The translations under genes and the position numbers were made by a program. From NCBI RefSeq assembly GCF_036711975.1, contig NC_091973.1:9858001-9922000 (forward strand): a stretch of DNA of 64,000 bases, given 5' to 3'. Below the pieces are notes generated by a model that searched no databases, was not told the DNA's origin, and saw only the letters and a program-made list of their open reading frames with translations. Positions 53,488-64,000 of this stretch are shown here, piece by piece. Within the stretch, counting starts at the first letter, position 1. The number at the start of each line of letters is the position of its first letter. The DNA comes from Onthophagus taurus (Eukaryota; Arthropoda; Insecta; Coleoptera; Scarabaeidae).

Positions 53488-54587
53488 ATCGCCAGCTGAA
53501 AAATTAGTGATAGCAAGAGATAACAATTTGTGTCGAAATTGTTTAAGCAAAGGTCATATCACTAACAATTGCGTTTCAAATCACTGTTGTCATTCATGCA
53601 AGCAACGCCATCATACATTACTTCATTTTGGACCTAAACAGCCAATTCCTTCTATTCACGTGGGTACAACATTAGATATAAATAATCATTCAAAACCAGA
53701 AAATCGTCGAGTTTCTTACCAATCGCCTTTATTTATATTTATGATCAGGTTGGTCAACCGCATTTGGCATGTGCATTGATTGATTCTGGAAGCACGTCAA
53801 ATTTTATTACCACCAAGCTACTGCAACAACTTCGTTTGCCACGACAAAATAATTCTTCGTTAGAAATACAGGGTTTAAACTCGATGACGTCCATCTGTAA
53901 CAAAGGAAGTGTCAATTGCATCATTCAACTTTGCCAGTCCCGAAACTTATCCTTTAATCTGAGAGCTATTGTTACATCTTCAATATGTTCCGCTTAACCT
54001 TCATTATCTTCTATTATACAATCCTACTATTATCTTAAATGCCTCCAATTCCATCCCGAACATCATTCTCCTTCCGAAGAAGTGGATATATTATTGGGAG
54101 CTGAATTGGTACCTCAATTATTTACTGGTGGTCGTGTCTGTGGTGGCCAGGACGATCCTGTGGCTGTGCATTCAGTGTTCGGGTGGATAGTGATGGGAAA
54201 TCCAAATTATTACCATCCACGTCTTTATCAACATGTATCTCAAGAATTGATGACTCATTACATTTATCAATGCAACGCTTTTGGGAATTGGAATCTACTT
54301 CTGAAATCAAGATGATGTCAAGTGAAGAGGCAAAATGTGAAAATCATTACAAAAATAATTATCGTTGTGATATTAATGGCAGATTTATTGTATCACTCCT
54401 GTTTAGAACCAAAGAACCTATTCTTGGAAGTTCATATGATATTGCTCGGAATCGATTCAAATTATTGGAGAAACATTTGTTGAAAGATGATATACTTCAC
54501 GAGAAATACATCGAATTCATGAGGGATTATTTGCATTCAGGCCATTTGTCTCTAATTCCTTCTAATATTCCTAATTCCAGTAATTAA
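53390..54587 (+). pseudogene. BEL family 1 zinc knuckles, protease and start of pol, copy 2
   Basis: Frames 53390-53779 (zinc knuckles CPICSESHQVYRC, CRNCLSKGHITNNC), 53764-53997 (protease ALIDSGSTSNFI), 54082-54315 (protease end, VFGWIVMG) and 54183-54587 (pre-RT region to SNIPNSSN). A stop at 53995 and several indels separate them. At ~54588 the element is cut: sequence equal to 3585-6811 of copy 1 (RT, RNase H, integrase, 3' LTR) is absent. Confidence 0.8.
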
Positions 54588-54591
54588 TATA

Positions 54592-55266
54592 GGATAATAG
54601 TAAAACTTTGTTTCAAGAAAATAGATCCTAAAAGAGTGGAAACTTGAACAATAATCCCTTTTTTAAAAAGAGACTATTTTGAGCTTATTTATTTTTTTTG
54701 GGTCAGTCGTTTATAATTAAAAGAATTAAAAAGAAAAATATGCTTAAAAAATTTCCACTGTTATAGAACATATTTTTAGGATGAAATAAGACTTGAAATA
54801 AGATTTTATAAATTTCTTCGTTTCTCTCTGCTGCCCTGTATTTTCTTGATACGTTCCTATGTGCTTGATGCCGAGCATGTAAAGTATTAATTTTTATTAA
54901 GTCGAACTTTAGGTTACTAAAATTAGCGTTCAGCTTCCGACCACTGATCGTAAGGCAAATTTACACCGTGTTCGTGAATTCGTTGCGAATTTATTGCACA
55001 TTCACTGTTTTGCAACTACCTAACCTCATTCACATCACAACGAAATATTCTAGATTATCGACATTGTCGACACTCTGTACATAGTTGACATATTGTGGAC
55101 ACGCGGACGTCAATAATCAAAGTCGACGAGTCGACGCCCATCTCTTTGCACAATCAACCATATCCAAAGAGAGAACTAAAGACGTATCAGATGATATAAT
55201 AAGATCTAAAAGTGTAGCGGACAATGCGGTTGTCCTGATCGGACAATCAATCAATTGGGCTGCTTC
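54592..55266. other. Duplicate of 6812-7486, no gene seen
   Basis: Second copy of the stretch downstream of the BEL element, joined here directly to truncated pol. Few differences from copy 1. Confidence 0.6.
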
Positions 55267-55482
55267 TTATGTGTCCAGAAAAGAAAATAATCGAAGTGTA
55301 TCTGAACTTCCAGAGTTGAGCACATTAATGTTAAAATCTCCAAAACAGAGAATTTGGTCAGTCAGGAGCAGGCAGTTCGCAACCATGTCATATAGCTCAC
55401 CCAAAAACAGAGAGCAGTTGACATTACCCGGTCTGTAGTCAACTCCCACCGCGATATCACCGCCACGCAAATGCAGCAACAT
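55267..55482 (-). pseudogene. LINE endonuclease fragment, copy 2
   Basis: Same 71-residue fragment as 7487-7702 (VGVDYRPGNVNCSLF, CFGDFNINVLNSGSSD). Confidence 0.6.
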
Positions 55483-55638
55483 TTAAAGTTGTTCAATGTC
55501 AGCGGACGAGTCAATAATAGAATATTTAATGTTACATCACGTTATATTACATAGATTACATATCGGGTAGGCGGACAACTAACCTTGCACCGCAACCCTA
55601 AGGGGTACCTAAGGGGCCCTAAATGGTAGACAACGATA

Positions 55639-56361
55639 TCAAATTTCACCGTGTAGTCCAATGCTCTTAACGAACATTAATACCTTGCTCAGTGAAAGGT
55701 CATTCAGATCCTTTGCGGAGATAAATTGCGACCCAAAAATCGAGAATCTGATACTGTTAACAGCAGGGCAGTGGCATATAACATGCTCAACCGTCTCCGC
55801 TTTCTTCACACATATTCGGCATTTAACATCGTCGGCTAGATCCAACAAGTTGAGGTGTGCTTTTAATCGACAGTGCCCAGTAAAGACACCCATTAGAACT
55901 TTAATGCTGCAGCGAGCAAGTCCTAAAATATTCCCGGGTTTGATAGTGGCGATGTTAATAAACACCTTAGCATGTCTCATTCCAGGAGAACTGGTCCACA
56001 GTAGACGAAGTCTCTCTTCAGCCCACAGGTTCTAGCCTCTCGTGCTAGCTCATCTGCCGCTTCATTTCCAGCAACCCCAGAGTGACCTGGGACCCAGATC
56101 AGAGAAACTTTGTTATCACAACTCAGTGTGTTTAATGTTCTCTTACAGTCATTAACCAGAGCCGACACCGTTTTCACGGCTTGCAGCGCCTGGAGAGCGA
56201 CTTGACTGTCTGTTTGAGAAAAGTCGTACTGTCATGTTCTTCACCCCTCTCTCAAGAATGATTATACCACCCATGTCAATAGCAAATGCCTGTATTCCGC
56301 CTGGAATACAGTACGTTTCCAAGCTATAATCTTGCTTAACACGTTCGCTGCCGAGCGACAC
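55639..56361 (-). pseudogene. R1/Jockey-like RNase H and zinc region, copy 2
   Basis: Duplicate of 7859-8579. RNase H WVPGHSGVAGNEAADELA (the more usual Ala is kept here) and CRICVKKAETVEHVICHCP. Frameshifts lie at the same junctions, with an extra one near 56250. Confidence 0.75.
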
Positions 56362-56393
56362 CGTTAATCAAGGTTGTATGTATGTATGCATGC

Positions 56394-56684
56394 TTAGGGG
56401 AGTGCGTAATATTTACGCGCGCACTTAGGCCCCAGTGAACTAGAAACTATTCTACTATTAAGCAGGATCCAATCCTCTATAGTTGCTTCCACTCCCCTGT
56501 CAAAAGCAGCTCTTTCAAGAGATTGTGGTATTGCGTTGTTAAACGCACCTTCTATATCCAGAAACGCACAAACCAAGATCTCTTTATCTTGGAGCGTCCT
56601 AGATACTCTACCAATCAAGTTGTGTAGAGCGAATTCTGCTGATTTTTCCGCTTGATAAGTGTAGTGTGGGTTATTCTTACACAC
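56394..56684 (-). pseudogene. R1/Jockey-like RT fragment, copy 2
   Basis: Duplicate of 8612-8902. Motif A reads VCAFLDIEGAFNNAIPQSL, keeping the consensus GAF where copy 1 has GAL. Confidence 0.75.
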
Positions 56685-57136
56685 ACATCTATGCAGGGTG
56701 CCCTGTTAAGAGTACGGAGCGGCTGTATCTCGACAACGGTAAGGCCTAGAGGTTTGGGAAAAAATCCTTATAGGCAAAGTGGGCAAAAGAAATAGCTGGA
56801 AATTATTTTGAACTTCATAATTCGACCACTAGGAGGCTTAACTGCCATAGAGAAACATAAAATTTCCGCTATCTCAAAAAGTTAGAAGATAAGCTTTAAT
56901 ATATCTTTTGATATATCTTTTTAATATCTCTTGCTTTTTTGGCAACCACAAATTTTGAGGTATCCAAACGTCGAGGACGGGAAAATGGTACATGAGAATT
57001 TGAGTTTTAATAGAAAACAGTTTACGATTTATAAACAGTTTAGAGTATTACATAACAATTTAGGATATTAGAATCTATATACTGTTAGTGTCAATTAGAC
57101 GGTTATTTTTGACGTCAACAAGAATACCAAATTTAT
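56685..57136. other. Spacer with gypsy scraps
   Basis: Bases 56685-56905 match copy 1 8903-9125, then a jump to sequence like 9360-9406 (GGCAACCACAAATTTTGAGG). From ~57060 it is the older gypsy remnant, which is not present in copy 1. Confidence 0.5.
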
Positions 57137-57481
57137 CTAAAAATCGGCGCCTATAATTGGTTTAGCAACATCAGCCATAGTAAAAACGGAAGAAAAATTT
57201 CTGCGCAAATTTAAAGATACAGTCAATATTTTCTTACTGTAGGTATTGATTGTAGACCCATTAGCTGCTGAAGGATATGAAGTTGAATCTTTTTTTAAGG
57301 ATGCGAAAACTGTAAATGTTAAAACCGATATGTCAGCAACTGTGTCGGTAAGAAAATTTAGATTTTTATTATCGTCGTAGACAAAAAGACGATGACTAAT
57401 AAGATTAATTGATCGATGATGTGAATTACGTTGAATTGTTAAAACTAAATTTTTAGGTTCTAGAGGAGGTTTTCGGAGCAC
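57137..57481 (-). pseudogene. Older gypsy protease fragment
   Basis: A 114-residue frame with RLFVYDDNKNLNFLTDTVAD and then LNLRRNFSSVFTMADVAKPI, IIGADF. It parallels the protease at ~10290-10070 but is clearly another family. The catalytic DTG is changed to DTV, so the enzyme is dead. In copy 1 this sequence is split at 11900 by the younger gypsy LTR. Confidence 0.7.
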
Positions 57482-57979
57482 TTACACTAACCAAATAAAA
57501 CTAGTTTGAAGTGCCAACGGAAAAAAATACTATCAATAGTCTAAAATATGTTAAAATAAAATCGAAAAAAATTAAAAAATTAAAATTAAATGTATATGAG
57601 ACGATACTAAACGTTTGAGATGGACACGTATGACTGAACGATACGACACAAGACGGAATGCTTAAGCGGGCATGCGTAATATAAAGTTGGAAGCGTGAAA
57701 TTGACATATCAAAAGACAAACAATTAAGAAAATATTTTCTAAAATTAAAGGTCTTAAAATCTAATTAGTAGACTTTTATCGTATTACAAAGTATTATCAA
57801 AGTTAGAAACTAGAGGACGCTGGAAGGATTATAAAAATTTCATAAAAAACCTGTTATTATTAAGCTCAGTAATATCGTTGAGCAGAAGGGATTTATTTTG
57901 AGTGTGAATATAGTATTCTTCCTATAGATCTAGCTCCTTTGATTTTTCGACTTTTTCAGTAAAGAGACACAACTGAAAT
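57482..57979. other. AT-rich spacer, duplicate of 12131-12642
   Basis: No gene seen. Confidence 0.4.
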
Positions 57980-58474
57980 CTATTTGTGTTTAGAGGTGCT
58001 TATGTGTTTGTATATAGCTGAAGAACCTTTAGTTAAGTGTTCTTCGAAACGTGTATGTAAAGTTCGCCCAGTCTGTCCAACGTTTATTTTATCACAATCT
58101 CCATATTTAATCCTGCAAACACCACTTTGGTCTTTGATATCGAATCTGTTTCTTATTAAATAGAAGTGATCCGAGTCTCTTTCATTTGTGTTGGTGCTGG
58201 CCCACATTGCGTGGTGAGCATTGGCGTCGCATCCAACAACCACTTGTAGGTTATTCCTTCGGCTGTAGGCAATTATGTCTCGCACAGCGGCTGGTGGAAG
58301 AACATTATCCGTTCCGGGGAAGTATGTTGAGCAGATGACAACTTCTGTCCAGCCCTTCTCATCTCGGATTGTCAGAACCGCAGCCACACAATCGCGGTCG
58401 CTATGCTCTGAGATTAAAAATGCATTAATGTTGTTCCTGATAAGTAAGCAAGCGCTGGGTCTATCCCCCGACAC
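57980..58474 (-). CDS. Chimeric LINE endonuclease / GIY-YIG ORF, copy 2
   Basis: Again 164 residues with no stop: AAVLTIRDEKGWTEVVICST, VVVGCDANAHHAMWAST, then SGVCRIKYGDCDKINVGQTG. About ten amino-acid differences from 13958-14452, including one of the GIY-YIG tyrosines (GVC instead of GVY). Persistence of the open frame in both segmental copies is notable but may be chance over so short a time. Confidence 0.55.
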   Translation of the reverse strand: MSGDRPSACLLIRNNINAFLISEHSDRDCVAAVLTIRDEKGWTEVVICSTYFPGTDNVLPPAAVRDIIAYSRRNNLQVVVGCDANAHHAMWASTNTNERDSDHFYLIRNRFDIKDQSGVCRIKYGDCDKINVGQTGRTLHTRFEEHLTKGSSAIYKHISTSKHK

Positions 58475-58509
58475 GTGCGGAAATCAGAGACAGGGCGACT
58501 GTCACGCCC

Positions 58510-58985
58510 CCTATTCTTATCCTATCAAACAAATTTTAAAATGATCAAAAAATTAAACACAAAACTTTATTTAGAAATAGAAATAAAAAACGCAATGTTA
58601 CCTTTTATAAAAATACTGGAATATTCAATAAGAGAATATGAATAACTTCGGAAATTAAACAATTACAATTCATACATTGGGCAATACTTTCTAGTATGAG
58701 CACAATCACTGTCTGCATAACAATACGGACACTTCAACGCTCTCAAAACCGGACATGAAACTTTACCTGTAGAATCTTTCAACGAATGACTTTTATAAAA
58801 TTCTCGTCCTTCTGAATTTCAAAGAGAATAAGTACAAGAATCTTCTTGATATGGCTTTTGACCACCCGATTACGGTGGAACTGTTTCCATTGCGAAAATT
58901 ATACCACTTATGTTTAGCTTCCTGTTCTGCGATAGCTTGTCTTTAAAATGCCTCTTTCATTTTTGTCACGTAATGATCCATTGGT
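58510..58985 (-). pseudogene. nanos-like zinc-finger pseudogene, copy 5
   Basis: Equivalent of 14561-15031, with the same 24-base insertion and loss of the 70-base tail. EFYKSHSLKDSTGKVSC (Glu to Lys next to His) and AHTRKYCPMYEL. AATAAA near 58565 on the minus strand. Confidence 0.65.
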
Positions 58986-59205
58986 CTTTGTTGCTAATTA
59001 AAAAGTAACAACGTGATGGACATTTATTTAGTAGTGTTATGTAGTATTTATTTATGTAGTAGTTATTTATAACAACATACGAGTCAGGCAGAATATCAGC
59101 TGAAGAAATTCCGGGGTGCAGATTTTCCGCTAAGCAGATCACATCAAAGTCGACATTTAATGAGTACTGCGCACATTCTGATAATAAAAAGAAAATAAAT
59201 GGCAT
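58986..59205 (-). pseudogene. LINE endonuclease N-terminus fragment, copy 2
   Basis: SLNVDFDVICLAENLHPGIS and LPDSYVVI as at 15007-15255. Confidence 0.5.
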
Positions 59206-59344
59206 TTAATAAATTACAACAAATTGACCTAATAGTTTACATACGCGAAATATTCCTCTCGTTCCCTATCTGAATCAGAAGGGAACACAGAGGGTCTGTC
59301 GTACAAAAATTTTACAATCGCGGGTCCATATATATTTGTAATTT

Positions 59345-59515
59345 TTCATAAAATTCTCGTCCTTCTGAATTTCCTTGGTATGGTGGAAACCACCTGTTTA
59401 CGGTGGAATTGTTTCCATTGAGGAAATTATACCACTTATGTTTAGCTTCCTGTTCTGCGATAGCTTGTCTTTAAAATGCCTCTTTCATTTTTGTCACGTA
59501 ATAATCCATTGGTCT
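59345..59515 (-). pseudogene. nanos-like pseudogene N-terminal part, copy 2
   Basis: Equivalent of 15397-15565. Confidence 0.5.
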
Positions 59516-59620
59516 AAGGGCCAAGTCCATCTGACCTAGACGCGCGCGGACGTCTTTGTAATTTTTTTCTTTACCAATCATAGTAAGGGTTCGTTCACAA
59601 AGCATCTTTCACCGACGCCA

Positions 59621-60317
59621 TCAATCTTCGTGCCCGGTGATGAGCCCGTGGGCAAGGATTTTCTCTTCTGGATGCAGGCTGCGAGGAACTACGATGGACC
59701 TTGGATTTGAATTGTCACGGTTGATATGAGGAACACGATAAATGGCGTCTACATCCACACGCGAAATATCATACCCCACATGAGCAGCAACGGCATCCAA
59801 CAAATTTTCGTTATTCTTTTCAGGAACACCCTGGATCTCTAAATTGTTCCGGCGGGAATATTGTTCCATATTATCAACTTGAGCTGTAAGATCAGACACC
59901 CGGTCACGCAGTTGTAAGTTTTCGGCTGTTAATTTATCAATAATTTTTACTTTATTCTTTAGCTCTTTCAATAACTTGTTCAAAATCTGATATACGGGCG
60001 CTACAAAAGTCGACCGAATGAAGAAGTTGGCTCTTTTTATAACGCAACTCGGATCGCATCTCTTTAACCATCTCGTAGACGGATTCGAAGGTAATAGCAG
60101 GACAGGACGGAGTCGCCGAAGTAGACCCACAGGATTTGCGAGAAATAGCGCCTCGTTCTCTTGATCTGCAATCATGACATGTCCACGCATCTACAGACTC
60201 CAACGTCTCCTCCGGATCAATGCATTTGGTGTGGAACCAAAGGCAGCACACCAAGCACTGGACGCCCGATCTCCTCCCCACCACACGATTACACCGTCCG
60301 CATATCGACATGATCAC
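59621..60317 (-). pseudogene. LINE ORF1 with PHD finger, copy 2
   Basis: Equivalent of 15660-16356. The PHD frame (60317-59952) extends further than in copy 1, ending ISDFEQVIERAKE. It overlaps the coiled-coil/RRM frame (60190-59621). One frameshift near 60040 separates the halves. Confidence 0.75.
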
Positions 60318-60475
60318 TTTTTGCGAAACGAAAATAATGGAATTAAAAATGTATTAATTTATGGGTAAATTATTGGTTATTAATTAACAAATCGACCACT
60401 TCAGAACACTCAGAAAGTCTATACGAATACTATGTAAGCTAAGAGCGAAGAAAATCGGCCAAAAATACTCGGCAA

Positions 60476-60772
60476 TTAGTTAACGTAGCGAAAGAAGTTT
60501 CTTGATACCAAATCTGCAGGATTATGTTGTGACTTCACGTGGAACCATGTAACAGGGTCGCTTGTAGACTGAATTTCGGTAATTCTGTTAGCAACAAATG
60601 TCTTATATTTGTTTGGCTTTGAATTAATCCACGATAGTGCAATTTGTGAGTATGTCCAAAAATATTCTTCATTTATCCGTAGTTGTAGAATGGATTTGAA
60701 TTTCTTAGCAAGATGAGCTCCATCTACTGCAGCACACAATTCCAATCTGGGAACTGTAATTGTTTTCAATGG
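60476..60772 (-). pseudogene. BEL family 2 RNase H, cut by a solo LTR
   Basis: ITVPRLELCAAVDGAHLAKK, YSQIALSWINSKPNK and SQHNPADLVSRNFF. PADLVSR is closer to consensus than PVDLVSR in copy 1. Its 5' continuation resumes at 63869 after the inserted LTR and runs off the window. Confidence 0.78.
60769..60772. other. Target-site duplication ATGG (left)
   Basis: ATGG before the LTR and again at 63865-63868. Copy 1 has it once (TTTCAATGGTGCAACC near 16805). Confidence 0.85.
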
Positions 60773-60920
60773 TGTAATCTAGATGGGGAAGAACACCACC
60801 GCCACCAATGTAATATTAGAGGAAGAAAGGGGCACCCGCCACCAACGTTATGCGGACGGGAAAAGTTAGAAGTACGGTAGCGTGTACTTGCAGAAAAAGA
60901 GAAAAAATTATAGAAGATTT

Positions 60921-63196
60921 TTAACCTTCCGGTGCTCGCTCCTTTTATTGAGATGGAACGCTCGCGCGCGGACTCTCAGTCCGCAAGCATAACTTTTTTT
61001 TTTTTGACATGCCCAACTAAAAATAAATAAAAAAACCTAAGTAATTAGAAAAAAGAAGCATTTATTCATAAACTACATTCGTTTTATATTGCAAAAATGG
61101 GAGCATTCCATAAAGAAAATACAATTCTGTTAAATTTAGACCAATGTGAACCACGTTAATTCTTATTCTTGATGACACGGATGACATATCATGAGAGAAT
61201 ATTCTAAACATATATATTTATGACACTCTACGCAAGAAAAACGTGTAGGCCTATTTTTTTTTCGATCACAATACGAACATCTTCCCCGCTGACCTTCCTG
61301 CGGTGGCTCAGGAACAGGCGCTTCCAAACCGAACATTTGTCTGATTCTTTGTTGCATAACCCTAGGAATAGATTGAGTCACTCGTCGACGATTATGGCCT
61401 TCCACTAACTGAAATGCTAAAGCTCGTAAAAAGGTTCTTCTTCGTTGATTTGAAGAGTTATTGATAGAAAAAATCACGAATGAGTTTATACCAGCTACGT
61501 TTAGTAACGAGTAAAATATTACCATGGGTCATCTTTTCGTGTTACGCGCACAATTATACGCCGCGCATAATTTATCTACACAGTCGACACCACCTTTACT
61601 CATATTATAGTCCATTATCATATCTGGTTTCTTTGTGTCACTATCTATTTCATCATCATGATGCATGCTCGACAGAAGCAACACATTTTTGATTTTTTTC
61701 GGTATATAAGACACTAAAGTACAATTTTTCCTGAAAGCAAACATACTTGACGAAATTGGGCGACCCAATGGACGAGAAAACTCTATAGGTAACTCTTTTT
61801 TATTTTTTCTGATAGTACCTAATAGAGTCAGTTTAAAATCTGTATCAAGGGAAGTAAGTAGGTTCATGGATGTGAACCAGTTGTCAACTGTTACATTACG
61901 ACTGGTACCTTTTACAGGTTCACATAGTCTTTGCACTACTGCAGTTGGTGAATTGCTAGCCTCAAATTGTCCACTAGGTTGTGTGCCTACATATACCTCC
62001 ATGTTAGAAGTGTAGAATGTCTTTGCATCTGCCATAGCAAATATCTTGATCCCATACTTATTGGGTTTACTGGGGATGTATTGTCTAAAATTACCTCGCC
62101 CCCGGAAAGCCTCTAACTTTTCGTCAATAGTCACAAACTGAAATGGTGTGTAGGCTGTTTTAAAATTATTGACAACAAGCTCAAACACTTCTCTGATAGG
62201 TGCTAGTTTGTCAGTTTGCTTTCTTTCATCTCTAGTTGTTAAATTATCGAATCGTATATGAACTAAAAGAAATCTAAATCTACACTGAGACATGGTCAGC
62301 CTAAATAGTTCTACACCTGTACCATTTTGACTCCATAATTCGTCAATATTTAGACGATTTGATTTCAGAACCCCGGCCAAATATGACAATCCAAAAAGTG
62401 CTTCAATTTCTATAAGGTCGGTATCTTTCGCGTCCCGTTCTCGCTGGTAGTTTGCCCTAAATGATTGAATATGCTGATTTGTGTAATGAACAATCAAATT
62501 TAGAACTTGCTTTGAAAAAAAATACTTCCAAATATCAATTTCTCTTTTCAAATCTTTTGCGATTCTCTTTACACCTGGTAGTTGTTTAATTATATTACTT
62601 GGCTTTGTTTTTACACTTTTATTTGGGACATGCTTCTTCCATACTGTTACTTTATCTTTGCCAACAAATGTAGGTTGTCTTTCTGAAAAATCATCTTCTG
62701 AATCCGAAATTTCCTGTTCTGTGTCAGTATCTAAATCCTGTCTTTCTAAGTTATCCTCTTCCCCAGATTCTTCTTGGTCGTCAAACTCGACATCCGATTC
62801 TTCTTTCTCCTCTTCCAAACATTCAGTCATAAGCTTGTTCAAACGTGTTTGTTCTTGTTCCCAGGGACAAGGCATCTGTAAATATGTTGAATATCTGAAT
62901 TAGATACACACAAAAGTCAAAATAATCTCTAAAACTTACCTTTATTATTTTTGAAATGAGGAATATCGTAATAAAATATAATAACATAAACGCTCGCTTG
63001 CGGACTCACAATCCGCGTACGCAAAAATGACAACAACAACTACACACTTTAACAGTTAGACGAGTACTAGTTATCGAGGACGCTGTGATCGAAAGATACT
63101 TAGTGGCGCTAGACGCTCTTGCGGCAGGTTTTGAAGTAAACAGCAAAAATGTTTTCCTGCGGAGTGAGAGTCCGCGCGCGACTATCGGAAGGTTAA
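60921..63196 (-). mobile_element. piggyBac element (TTAA flanks)
   Basis: TTAA at 60921-60924 and 63193-63196 flank 2268 bases that start CCTTCCGGTGCTCGC and end CGGAAGG. The outer seven bases are perfectly inverted. A subterminal palindrome of the type GCGGACT-n3-AGTCCGC is present three times (60968-60984, 63000-63016, 63159-63175). The only gene is the transposase on minus. Size and TTAA site are typical of autonomous piggyBac elements. Confidence 0.9.
61163..62875 (-). CDS. piggyBac transposase with one internal stop
   Basis: ATG at 62875 opens 448 codons, then a TGA at 61529-61531 sits where the family has Trp (NTKR-W-P). The same frame continues without another stop to 61163, giving 570 residues in all. 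The N-terminus is acidic. The DDE_Tnp_1_7 domain has all three catalytic Asp: FVTIDEKLEAFRGR (~residue 253), VTVDNWFTS (~330) and SKGGVDCVDKLC (~432). The C-terminal cysteine-rich domain has CSYCDRKKNRP, CVECHKYIC and CHPC. It excises and inserts at TTAA without footprint. A single nonsense change in an otherwise complete gene points to very recent inactivation, or to read-through. Confidence 0.9.
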
Positions 63197-63864
63197 GATG
63201 CTGCCACCAGGCAAGTTACGTACTTGGCCGAACGGTTTAAGAAGTTAATGAGTAAAAGGAGGGAGGATCGTAGCCCTTGTGTTGAAATTGAAATAATACG
63301 AAACAAGAATTTATATAAAAAAATATTAATATATTAAATTAAGGAAATTAAAATATAAAAAAAATAGAAAAATAAATCAACCAAAAAAAAATAAGTTTAA
63401 ATATTAAAGAAGAAAAAAAAACTAATTGAACAAATTTTGGATAACGGAACGTTAATTATGGCTACAAATACTAGCGATGATTATGAGTTTCAAGAACAAT
63501 AGTAATTAATTATGCTTACTTATTCTACGCCACGACGACGCTCTTCCACCAGGATTCGGACGCTTCAGGAACTGGCTTCAAGGCACAATTTCGATCTGAG
63601 GATTCGATTTCTCTAGCAAATTACCCAGCACAAACCACCAGCGTATTTAGAAGCCTTTCCGAATTTAGTATTGAGAATTTAAATTAAAAATAAAATGAAA
63701 TGGAGCGAACTCAAGGGGAAGACTGTAGCTTCTATCTACCTTGGTAGTTGGTACTCGACTCCCCGAGTCCAACTCGGTGGCGCATCAACGCCTCACGCGA
63801 TAAAGCTGACTTAAGCAAAATAATTATACAAAACGCCATTTAATATACAGGGCGGTTTGTTACA
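63197..63864. other. Right part of the solo LTR, no gene seen
   Basis: A-rich stretch near 63330-63430 and a small GC-rich hairpin-like GGTAGTTGGTACTCGACTCC near 63744. Nothing coding. Confidence 0.5.
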
Positions 63865-64000
63865 ATGGTGCAACCTTTGATTTTGCAGCTAGTAAGTTGA
63901 TCTCTGTCTCTGTATATGTGAGGCATATGTAAAAGTATGTAACTCGATTCGTTGAATCTGTATATCCGTTTGATGTAACTGTAGCTCTTGAAATATGATT
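63865..64000 (-). pseudogene. BEL family 2 pol, continuation beyond the solo LTR
   Basis: Matches 16805-16953 base for base apart from a few changes. It continues the RNase H/RT connection interrupted at 60772. Runs off the window. Confidence 0.75.

Larger units (their letters stand above)
60773..63864. mobile_element. Solo LTR containing a piggyBac element
   Basis: Begins TGTAATCTAGATGGGG and ends GGCGGTTTGTTACA, so TGT...ACA with TGTAA/TTACA inverted ends, flanked by a 4-base duplication. Without the piggyBac it is about 820 bases with no coding capacity. That fits a solo LTR left after recombination between two LTRs. It is absent from copy 1, so it inserted after the segmental duplication. 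The strand is not determined. Confidence 0.8.

Noticed and set aside
60773-60780. An 8-base CAATGGTG duplication around the whole 60.8-63.9 kb insertion
   Set aside because: The apparent 8 bases include the TG of the LTR end. With TG...CA ends the true duplication is ATGG.
1-64000. CRISPR arrays, bacterial operons, tRNA or rRNA genes
   Set aside because: No regularly spaced short repeats with unique spacers, no ribosome-binding-site-led gene strings and no cloverleaf or rRNA sequence were seen. Introns and element families are eukaryotic.

Overview
The window is AT-rich eukaryotic DNA, most likely from an insect or another arthropod. It is built almost entirely from mobile elements nested in one another. 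The evidence for the source is the set of families: BEL/Pao and Ty3/gypsy retrotransposons with insect-type coding motifs, Penelope-like elements with GIY-YIG domains and hammerhead motifs, R1/Jockey- and CR1-like LINE fragments, a pogo-type transposase, PIF/Harbinger with a MADF partner gene, an IS4EU/ISL2EU-like transposon, piggyBac and a Polinton-like element. Several genes have GT-AG introns. I see no tRNA, rRNA, CRISPR array or confident single-copy host gene.

Layout. 1-6505: BEL/Pao element (family 1) with LTR, gag, protease, reverse transcriptase, RNase H remnant, integrase and a 3' LTR remnant, all broken. 7487-8902: LINE fragments on the minus strand. 9314-11900: minus-strand gypsy element inserted in an older gypsy remnant. 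12540-16400: a composite block of a fused endonuclease/GIY-YIG ORF, a nanos-like zinc-finger pseudogene and a PHD/coiled-coil LINE ORF1, partly tandemly duplicated. 16515-18236: BEL family 2 pol. 18771-20336: pogo-type transposase. 21222-26160: a complete IS4EU/ISL2EU-like transposon with two apparently intact multi-exon genes. 26262-34422: a complete 8.16-kb Polinton-like element whose only recognisable gene is a protein-primed type B DNA polymerase. 34423-38635: a third copy of the composite block. 38632-39523: remnant of a second Polinton-like element, directly followed by a 40-bp-arm hairpin. 39757-40208: gypsy integrase end. 40416-42797: PIF/Harbinger gene pair with exons interleaved on opposite strands. 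43073-45762: Penelope-like elements. 45767-49174: BEL family 3 on the minus strand. 49190-50786: an unrecognised decayed gene. 51015-64000: a second copy of the first ~17 kb, carrying its own deletions plus a solo LTR that itself contains a piggyBac element.

History. The first ~17 kb and the last 13 kb are diverged copies of one composite segment. The short stretch 36114-36400 has the same flanking sequence but neither large transposon, so it acts as an uninterrupted reference site for both the IS4EU-like element (AT duplicated) and the Polinton-like element (AGAAAT duplicated). The solo LTR entered copy 2 (ATGG duplicated) after the segmental duplication, and the piggyBac (TTAA) entered the LTR later still.

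The genes do not form a host pathway; they are selfish replication and transposition modules. The four most notable are the PolB-only element, the transposon that pairs a THAP transposase with a SWIM-YqaJ nuclease, the repeated nanos zinc-finger pseudogene, and the interleaved PIF gene pair. Coordinates and splice sites were worked out by eye; no database search was possible.
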